10,417 nucleotides of DNA from JBEKYH01 sp049511115 (GTDB lineage Bacteria > Planctomycetota > Phycisphaerae > Tepidisphaerales > Tepidisphaeraceae), in assembly GCA_049511115.1 (NCBI GenBank), contig JBEKYH010000139.1, forward strand, positions 1 through 10,417, in the 5' to 3' direction. Below are positions 5,989 to 10,417 of the stretch, one piece after another; the first letter of the stretch is position 1; every line of letters starts with the position of its first letter. Under the pieces are notes generated by a model. The model had not been told where the DNA came from. It did no database searches and worked only from the letters and a program-made list of their open reading frames with translations. A program made the position numbers and the translations under genes.

Positions 5989-6750
5989 ATGAATGATCTG
6001 TTTCGATTGGACAACCAAATCGCCGTCGTGACCGGCGGCGGCACCGGGCTTGGCCTGGCGATTGCGCGGCGGATGGCCGATGCGGGGGCGCGCGTCGTTC
6101 TGGTTGGGCGGCGTCGCGAGCCTCTCGCTGAAGCCGCCAAATCGATTGGCCCGTCGGCGCAGATAGTTGAGCACGATGTGAGCGACGTCGCCGCCGCGGG
6201 CGGTCTCATCGCCAGCGCCACGAAATTGATGGGGGCGCCGCCGACAATTCTCGTGAACAATGCCGGCATTCACCTGAAAAAATGGGCCGTCGATACCACC
6301 GAAACGGAATTCATGGCCGTTTTGCAGACGCACGTGTTAGGCTCCTTCGCTCTCACGCGCGCGCTCGCGCCGGGGATGATCGAGCGAAAAAGCGGCTCGA
6401 TTATTTTCATCGCCTCGATGGCCTCCCTCTTCGGCATCCCGCAGGTCGTCGCCTATTCGGCGGCCAAGAGCGCTTACCTGGGAATGGTGCGGACACTCGC
6501 CACGGAGATTTCGCCGCATGGGGTGCGCGTTAATGCCATCGCTCCGGGCTGGATCGATAGTGATATGCTGCGCGGCGCGTTTAAGGGAGACCCCGACCGC
6601 GCGCGGCGAATCCTGGAGCGCACGCCAATGCGCAAGCTCGGGGAGCCGGACGATATTGGCCATGCGGCGGTTTATCTCAGTTCGCCGGCCGCGAAGTTCG
6701 TTACCGGGGCGGTGTTGGCCGTTGATGGGGGAATCAGCATCGGGTTTTAG
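5989..6750 (+). CDS. Classical SDR-family oxidoreductase (gluconate 5-dehydrogenase-like)
   Basis: This 253-residue NAD(P)-dependent dehydrogenase has the cofactor motif TGGGTGLG at 15-22, NNAG at 90-93, and catalytic Ser143, Tyr156 and Lys160 (YSAAK). The end FVTGAVLAVDGGISIGF is typical of gluconate 5-dehydrogenase or 2-deoxygluconate 3-dehydrogenase-like members. The Asn of the usual catalytic tetrad, three residues before Gly118, is His115 here. The frame is open back to an ATG at 5845, but that extension translates the palindromic repeat (giving VGWASPT and RCPPY peptides), so I choose ATG 5989. GGAG at 5979-5982 sits six bases before it, and the Rossmann strand starts at the usual distance. 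It lies between GH115 and an acid-sugar dehydratase, so a uronic or keto-deoxy sugar acid is the likely substrate, which is inference. Confidence 0.9.
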   Translation: MNDLFRLDNQIAVVTGGGTGLGLAIARRMADAGARVVLVGRRREPLAEAAKSIGPSAQIVEHDVSDVAAAGGLIASATKLMGAPPTILVNNAGIHLKKWAVDTTETEFMAVLQTHVLGSFALTRALAPGMIERKSGSIIFIASMASLFGIPQVVAYSAAKSAYLGMVRTLATEISPHGVRVNAIAPGWIDSDMLRGAFKGDPDRARRILERTPMRKLGEPDDIGHAAVYLSSPAAKFVTGAVLAVDGGISIGF

Positions 6751-6783
6751 AATTCGATGCGCGTTTGAGTTAATCAATCACAG

Positions 6784-6801
6784 ATGAAAATCCGCACATG
6801 A
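6784..6801 (+). other. Five-codon ORF overlapping the dehydratase start
   Basis: ATG at 6784 opens MKIRT and stops at TGA 6799-6801, overlapping the dehydratase ATG (6798) as ATGA. The eight bases ATGAAAAT occur at both 6784-6791 and 6798-6805, 14 bases apart. It may be a coupling leader or simply a duplicated start region. Neither ATG has a clear Shine-Dalgarno sequence. Confidence 0.3.
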
Positions 6802-8039
6802 AAATTACCGACATCCGGGCCACGACCGTCACCGTTCCGCTGGAAGCGCCGCTGCGCCATGCCAATGGCTGCCACTGGGGGCGGTTCGTGCGGACGATCG
6901 TCGAGGTCGAAACTGACAACGGCCTTGTCGGCCTGGGCGAAATGGGCGGCGGCGGCGAATCGGCGCAGCGGGCGACTGTCTCGCTCAAGGATTATCTCCT
7001 CGGCCACGACCCGGCGAACCTGGAGGAGATGCGCTTTCGCATCGCCAATCCCACGGCGTCGCTTTACAACAATCGCACGCAGCTTCTGGCCGGGATTGAA
7101 TTCGCCTGTCTCGATCTCCTCGGCCAGCAATTTAATTGCCCCGTGCATGATCTCCTGGGCGGAAAGCTGCGCGATCGCGTTCCCTTCGCGTCGTATCTTT
7201 TCTTTCGCTATCCCAACAGCAGTGGCGGCGGCGAAGTGCGCACGATGGAGCAACTCCTCGCCCATGCTGCGGAGCTCAAACGCCGCTTTGGTTTCACGAC
7301 CCACAAGCTGAAAGCCGGCGTGTTTCATCCCGATGTCGAACTGCAATACTTCCGCGCCCTGGCCAAAAGCGTCGGCAGCGATCATGTCCGCATCGACCCC
7401 AACGGCGTCTGGTCGGTCGAGCAGGCCATTCGGTTTGGGCAGGCGATTGAAGATTTGAACAACGATTATTTCGAGGACCCCGCATACGGCCTGCACGCGC
7501 TGCGGCGCGTGCGCGAGTTTGTGCGCATCCCAACCGCCACCAACACGGTGGTCGTCAATTTTGAGCAGTTGTCCGCCAATGTGTTGAACACGGCGGCCGA
7601 CGTGATCCTGCTGGACACGACCTTCTGGGGCGGCATCCGGCCCTGCGTCAAAGCCGCCGGCGTGTGCGAGACTTTCCAGCTTGGCGTGGCCGTTCACTCC
7701 TCAGGTGAATTGGGTATCCAACTGGCCACGATGCTGCACCTGGGGGCGGTGATCCCCAATCTTTCTTTCGCGGCGGATGCTCACTATCACCATCTCACCG
7801 ACGACATTATCCAGGGCGGCCTGATACCCTATCACGGCGGCGCGATTGCCGTGCCGACGGGTCCGGGATTAGGCGTGAAACTCGATCGCGAGAAAGTGCG
7901 CAAGTACGCGGAACTTTACGATCGTCTGGGGAATTACCCGTACGACCGCGATCCGCTGCGGCCGGATTGGTCGCCGATTTTGCCGAATGACCGGTGGGCG
8001 GATCCGAATGATGCGCGGACGCCAACCATGTCCATCTAA
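6798..8039 (+). CDS. Enolase-superfamily acid-sugar dehydratase (glucarate dehydratase-like)
   Basis: The 413-residue product has the N-terminal capping domain and the TIM-barrel residues expected of the mandelate racemase/glucarate dehydratase group: KLK with Lys170 and Lys172, metal ligands Asp200 (in DPNGVW), Glu226 (in FEDP) and Asn249 (in TATNT), and an Asp273 (DTTFWGG) and His300 (VHSSGELG) dyad. The motif spacing, including FWGGIRP and the later ATMLHLGAVIP, resembles glucarate dehydratase, which turns D-glucarate into 5-keto-4-deoxyglucarate. The HSSGE segment replaces the HSNNH I recall from that enzyme, so another acid sugar such as an aldonate or a methylated glucarate is possible. 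All catalytic residues are present, so it should be active. It follows the SDR by 47 bp on the same strand, probably as one operon with GH115. Start choice is by family alignment, since no strong ribosome site is seen. Confidence 0.9.
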   Translation: MKITDIRATTVTVPLEAPLRHANGCHWGRFVRTIVEVETDNGLVGLGEMGGGGESAQRATVSLKDYLLGHDPANLEEMRFRIANPTASLYNNRTQLLAGIEFACLDLLGQQFNCPVHDLLGGKLRDRVPFASYLFFRYPNSSGGGEVRTMEQLLAHAAELKRRFGFTTHKLKAGVFHPDVELQYFRALAKSVGSDHVRIDPNGVWSVEQAIRFGQAIEDLNNDYFEDPAYGLHALRRVREFVRIPTATNTVVVNFEQLSANVLNTAADVILLDTTFWGGIRPCVKAAGVCETFQLGVAVHSSGELGIQLATMLHLGAVIPNLSFAADAHYHHLTDDIIQGGLIPYHGGAIAVPTGPGLGVKLDREKVRKYAELYDRLGNYPYDRDPLRPDWSPILPNDRWADPNDARTPTMSI

Positions 8040-8137
8040 CGACCCATGCCTATTGTAGTGCAGCACACGGCAATAACTGCGCTATTCGACCGTTGGGGAT
8101 TCCGGTATTCCCTGATGCTCTATGCGGCCTCGCGTGC

Positions 8138-8143
8138 TAGAAT
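8138..8143 (+). promoter_or_regulatory. Possible -10 box upstream of lpxA
   Basis: TAGAAT matches the sigma70 -10 consensus at five of six bases and lies 27 bp before the lpxA ATG, within the 131-bp gap after the dehydratase. No convincing -35 box lies 16-18 bp upstream. The purine-rich AGAAGAAAG (8152-8160) may serve as a weak ribosome site ending ten bases before the start. Confidence 0.28.
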
Positions 8144-8170
8144 CGTGCCTTAGAAGAAAGTAACGCCTTA

Positions 8171-8992
8171 ATGCCATACATACATCCTACGGCCATTGTT
8201 GACGCCGACAGCGAACTGGCCGACGACGTGAAAATCGGCGCGTACTGCATCATCAAAGGGGGCGTTCGGATCGGGCCGGGAACGGTTGTCGAGGAACATT
8301 CGCACATTCACGGCCGCGCGATTCTGGGCAGCGGCTGCCGCATCGGGCCGGCCGCTTACGTCGGCATGGCGCCGCAGGACACCAAGTACAAAGGCACGCC
8401 AACCTGGTTGATCGTGGGCAACGAAGTCATCATCCGCGAAACCGCCAGCGTGCACCGCTCGACTGATCCCGGCGAAGACCACGCCACGCGCATCGGCGAC
8501 CGCTGCTTCATCATGGCGTCGGCCCACGTCGGCCACAATTCGGTCGTGGAAAACGACGTCATCCTCGCCAACGGCGTGCTGCTGGCGGGCCACACCTTCA
8601 TCGGCGAGCGCGCGTTTCTGGGCGGCGGCTTTACCTTTCACCAGTTCTGCCGCATCGGGCGGCTCGCGGTCATCGCCGGAAATGAAGCCCTCAGCCAGGA
8701 TGTCCCGCCGTTTGCGGCCGTGCGATATCGTCACCTGAAGGGTTACAACGCCGTCGGCTGCCGGCGCGCGGGACTGTCAGCCGAAACGCTCTCGGCGATA
8801 CGCGCGGTTTATCGCTGTTTCCGAGTCAATCGCACCATGCCAAATGCCATCCAGGCCGTGCGCGAGCAGGTGCCGCAGTTGCCCGAGGTGCGGGAGATTC
8901 TGGATTTCATCTCCACCAGCAAGCGCGGCGTCGTGCCGACGGTTTCGCCGCAGCGATTGCGCACACCGACGGAAGATGCGGCGGAGGATTAA
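8171..8992 (+). CDS. lpxA: Acyl-ACP--UDP-N-acetylglucosamine O-acyltransferase
   Basis: LpxA catalyses the first step of lipid A synthesis in the cytoplasm, moving a 3-hydroxyacyl chain from ACP to UDP-GlcNAc. The 273-residue protein has N-terminal left-handed beta-helix hexapeptide repeats starting IHPTAIV, then NEVIIRETASVHRST, and MASAHVGHNSV, where His122 aligns with catalytic His125 of E. coli LpxA and His119 with His122. LAGH (His141) and HQFC (His157) match E. coli His144 and His160. Gly170 aligns with E. coli Gly173, the chain-length ruler that allows C14 chains, so long acyl chains are possible here (inference). The C-terminal helical domain is complete. The gene stands alone, without lpxD, fabZ or lpxB beside it. 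It ends in a TAA that shares TTAA with the scpA stop. Confidence 0.95.
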   Translation: MPYIHPTAIVDADSELADDVKIGAYCIIKGGVRIGPGTVVEEHSHIHGRAILGSGCRIGPAAYVGMAPQDTKYKGTPTWLIVGNEVIIRETASVHRSTDPGEDHATRIGDRCFIMASAHVGHNSVVENDVILANGVLLAGHTFIGERAFLGGGFTFHQFCRIGRLAVIAGNEALSQDVPPFAAVRYRHLKGYNAVGCRRAGLSAETLSAIRAVYRCFRVNRTMPNAIQAVREQVPQLPEVREILDFISTSKRGVVPTVSPQRLRTPTEDAAED

Positions 8993-9768
8993 GCCCCCTC
9001 TTGCATTTCCGTCTTCTCCGCCTGCTCAATCTCCACATCCTCGCCGATATCGCTCTGGCGAACCACGATCTTCTTCTGCCTCACCAGTTCCAGCAGCGCC
9101 AAAAACACGCCGATCATTTCGCTGCGGTTTTTGCGGCCGATGATCAGGCCGCTCAGGGTCAGGCGCTTCTGGCGGCGCAGCAGGTCTTCGATGTCGGCCG
9201 CGTGCAGATCAATCGGCGTGTCATCATAGACGACCTCATGGATGTTCTTGGGGCGGGTGCCGATCTCCGAGAGCAAGCGCGTGAACGCCGCCAATAGGTC
9301 CCAGACCTGCACCTCATCCAGGTCAACCGGCGGCGGTTCGTCGGCCTTCAATTGCTCCCACGCCGGTGAGCGCGCAAAGCGGCTTTGCGTTTCCTGCCGC
9401 CGGTTCTCCAGCAGCATGGCGGCGTCCTTGAACCGCTTGTATTCCAGCAATTGCTGAATCAATTCACGCCGCGGATCAGCCAATTCGGCGGCGGCGCTTT
9501 GATTGGCCGGATCAACCGGCGGCTTGGGCAGGAGCGTGGCCGACTTGATCTCCATCAGCGTGGCGGCCATGACTAAAAATTCGCCGGCGACGTTGACATC
9601 CAGGCCATGCTTGTCGTGCAGCTCGGTCAGGTTGCGGACATAGCCCATGTAGCTCTCGGTGATGCGCGCGATGGGAATGTCGTAAATGTCCAGCTCGTCC
9701 CGCTTGATGAGATAAAGCAGCAGGTCCAGCGGCCCGTTGTAAACGTCAAGCTCAACGCGGTAATCCAT
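8989..9768 (-). CDS. scpA: Segregation and condensation protein A
   Basis: ScpA is the kleisin that bridges SMC heads and binds ScpB in the bacterial condensin. From ATG 9768 the product is 259 residues, close to the usual 240-270. The start MDYRVELDVYNGPLDLLL, with LIKRDELDIYDIPIARITE just after, is the family N-terminal helical domain. The middle has FLVMAATLMEIKSATLLPK, and the C-terminus (about 190-250) is the winged helix, with LIIGRKNRSEMIGVFLALLE. The frame extends upstream to an ATG at 9822, which would add a Pro-rich 18-residue segment (MSPPPLPIPPP), and on to 9963, where translation would pass through the GAACACTTT repeats; I reject the longest form. None of the starts has a clear Shine-Dalgarno. 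scpB is not adjacent. It converges with lpxA. Confidence 0.93.
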   Translation of the reverse strand: MDYRVELDVYNGPLDLLLYLIKRDELDIYDIPIARITESYMGYVRNLTELHDKHGLDVNVAGEFLVMAATLMEIKSATLLPKPPVDPANQSAAAELADPRRELIQQLLEYKRFKDAAMLLENRRQETQSRFARSPAWEQLKADEPPPVDLDEVQVWDLLAAFTRLLSEIGTRPKNIHEVVYDDTPIDLHAADIEDLLRRQKRLTLSGLIIGRKNRSEMIGVFLALLELVRQKKIVVRQSDIGEDVEIEQAEKTEMQEGA

Positions 9769-9840
9769 GAGGGAAGGATTGTAGATCGCCGGCGGGGGAA
9801 TCGGTAGAGGTGGTGGCGACATGAAAGCCGACAAGGCATC

Positions 9841-9894
9841 GAGCACTTCAGAACACTTTGGAACGGAACACTTTGGAACAGATCCGAACACTTT
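9841..9894. repeat. Array of GAACACTTT boxes upstream of scpA
   Basis: GAACACTTTGGAAC occurs exactly at 9851-9864 and 9866-9879. A third core GAACACTTT lies at 9886-9894 and a degenerate GAGCACTTC at 9841-9849. Starts are separated by 10, 15 and 20 bases. On the scpA strand the core reads AAAGTGTTC. It may be a regulator-binding array in the scpA leader or a small expandable intergenic repeat. Confidence 0.7.
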
Positions 9895-10022
9895 TCGCGG
9901 TGTTATATGGATAAGCCTGCATGTGACGGCGGAATTATTGCGGTTTGGGTTGGTGGACAACACGTATAATCAGTGTGTGGCGCGCCGGGATCGCTAGGAA
10001 TGGAATACTTTCGGGAATGTGT

Positions 10023-10051
10023 TTGCTGCGGTCGGGATGGCGTGGTATAAA
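10023..10051 (+). promoter_or_regulatory. Candidate sigma70-type promoter of the SUMF1-like gene
   Basis: TTGCTG (10023-10028) and TATAAA (10046-10051) are spaced by exactly 17 bp, and the -10 region lies in an AT-rich patch. The -35 box matches only TTG of the consensus. The start would be near 10058, leaving a leader of about 90 nt before ATG 10150. Confidence 0.4.
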
Positions 10052-10149
10052 ATTATTTGCGATGGTGGACGGCGTTGGCCATTCGCCTCCCTCCCGCCTG
10101 GCTGCGTGACTGGTTTGCGGCGTTCATGGACGGAAATGAGGTGAAGAGT

Positions 10150-10417
10150 ATGCGTATTTCACCGGGATTCGTGGCGGCGGTCGTCTGGGCGCTGGCGATG
10201 GCGGTGGCGGCCAGGGCGGATGTTTTTAATCTCCCCGCTGGGGAAACTAGCTTGCAGTTTGTCACCGTGGGCGATCCCGGCAATGCGCCGGATAGCAATG
10301 GGCTGGGATCGGTCGCGTATACTTACAGTATCGGTACTTACGATATCACGTCGGCCCAATATTGTGCCATGCTGAACGCGGTGGCAGCGACGGACCCGTA
10401 CGGGCTTTACAACCTAA
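10150..10417 (+). CDS. Secreted formylglycine-generating-enzyme (SUMF1)-like protein, N-terminal part
   Basis: The frame is open from ATG 10150 to the window end, giving 89 residues. It starts with a Sec signal peptide: MRISPGF, a hydrophobic core, and an ARA cleavage site before DVFNLPAG at about residue 24. The mature part reads FVTVGDPGNAPDSNG, then AYTYSIGTYDITSAQYCAML and NAVAATDPYGLYNL, which matches the opening of planctomycete SUMF1/FGE-sulfatase-domain proteins (V.VG.PGN..D..G.G.V.Y.Y.IG.YE.T..QYC.FLNAVA). Many such proteins carry a C-terminal PEP-CTERM sorting signal, but that end is outside the window. The catalytic Cys pair of true formylglycine-generating enzymes cannot be checked, and many relatives lack it. 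GAGG at 10138-10141 supports this start; an in-frame ATG at 10126 would add eight residues ahead of the signal peptide. Confidence 0.8.
   Translation, partial: MRISPGFVAAVVWALAMAVAARADVFNLPAGETSLQFVTVGDPGNAPDSNGLGSVAYTYSIGTYDITSAQYCAMLNAVAATDPYGLYNL

Larger units (their letters stand above)
9769..10149. other. Gene-free region between scpA and the SUMF1-like gene
   Basis: These 381 bases separate two divergent genes. They contain, if it is used, the short Pro-rich scpA extension (to 9822), then the GAACACTTT box array (9841-9894), and TATAAC read on the minus strand (9907-9902), which could be a -10 box for scpA. TATAAT on the plus strand (9965-9970) and the better promoter candidate at 10023-10051 follow. 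I see no RNA gene or riboswitch and no supportable protein on either strand. Confidence 0.5.

Noticed and set aside
6774..7697. Open frame of 307 codons on the minus strand opposite the dehydratase
   Set aside because: The plus strand encodes a complete enolase-superfamily enzyme with all catalytic residues; the antisense translation shows no motif.
9823..9963. Long N-terminal extension of ScpA from 9963
   Set aside because: It would translate the GAACACTTT repeat array; ScpA proteins normally start right before the conserved GPLDLLL segment.
9965..9970. TATAAT as a plus-strand promoter -10 box
   Set aside because: It matches the consensus exactly, but no -35-like sequence lies 16-18 bp upstream and it is 180 bp from the next start; the pair at 10023-10051 fits better.

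Overview
The window looks like a high-GC Planctomycetota chromosome, probably of the Phycisphaerae type. No taxonomic marker gene is present, so this is inferred from four things: a McsB-type protein arginine kinase tail and a lipid A gene (lpxA) in the same stretch, a carbohydrate-degradation gene set, a secreted formylglycine-generating-enzyme-like protein, and clusters of short hairpin repeats of a kind that, from memory, is common in planctomycete intergenic DNA. I see no rRNA, tRNA, CRISPR array, integrase or transposase.

Layout from left to right. The last 46 codons of a McsB-like protein arginine kinase (+) meet a SAM-dependent methyltransferase (-) tail to tail. A short divergent region with a 12-bp perfect hairpin separates the methyltransferase from a membrane histidine kinase (+) whose periplasmic sensor carries one c-type haem motif, CMECH. 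A 443-bp gene-free stretch follows, packed with palindromic repeats. Next come three co-directional genes: a secreted GH115 alpha-glucuronidase, a classical short-chain dehydrogenase/reductase and a glucarate-dehydratase-like enolase-superfamily enzyme. Then lpxA (+) and scpA (-) converge with their stop codons sharing the four bases TTAA. A 381-bp gene-free stretch follows scpA, with a small array of GAACACTTT boxes and promoter-like sites. The window ends inside a secreted formylglycine-generating-enzyme (SUMF1)-like protein.

The three-gene set is the best functional unit here. GH115 enzymes remove (4-O-methyl-)D-glucuronic acid from xylan side chains. The dehydratase keeps every enolase-superfamily residue expected for acid-sugar dehydration, and the dehydrogenase would supply or remove a redox step. 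Together they suggest a short uronate-use operon. Its order of reactions and substrate are inferred.

The most unusual DNA-level content is the repeats. One family is a perfect 22-bp-arm palindrome with a 12-nt loop, lying between the GH115 and dehydrogenase genes and readable without a stop as a false N-terminal extension. A damaged second copy lies upstream of the GH115 gene. A second family is a 54-nt two-hairpin element present as an ungapped inverted pair with compensatory stem changes. A third is the spaced GAACACTTT box array upstream of scpA.
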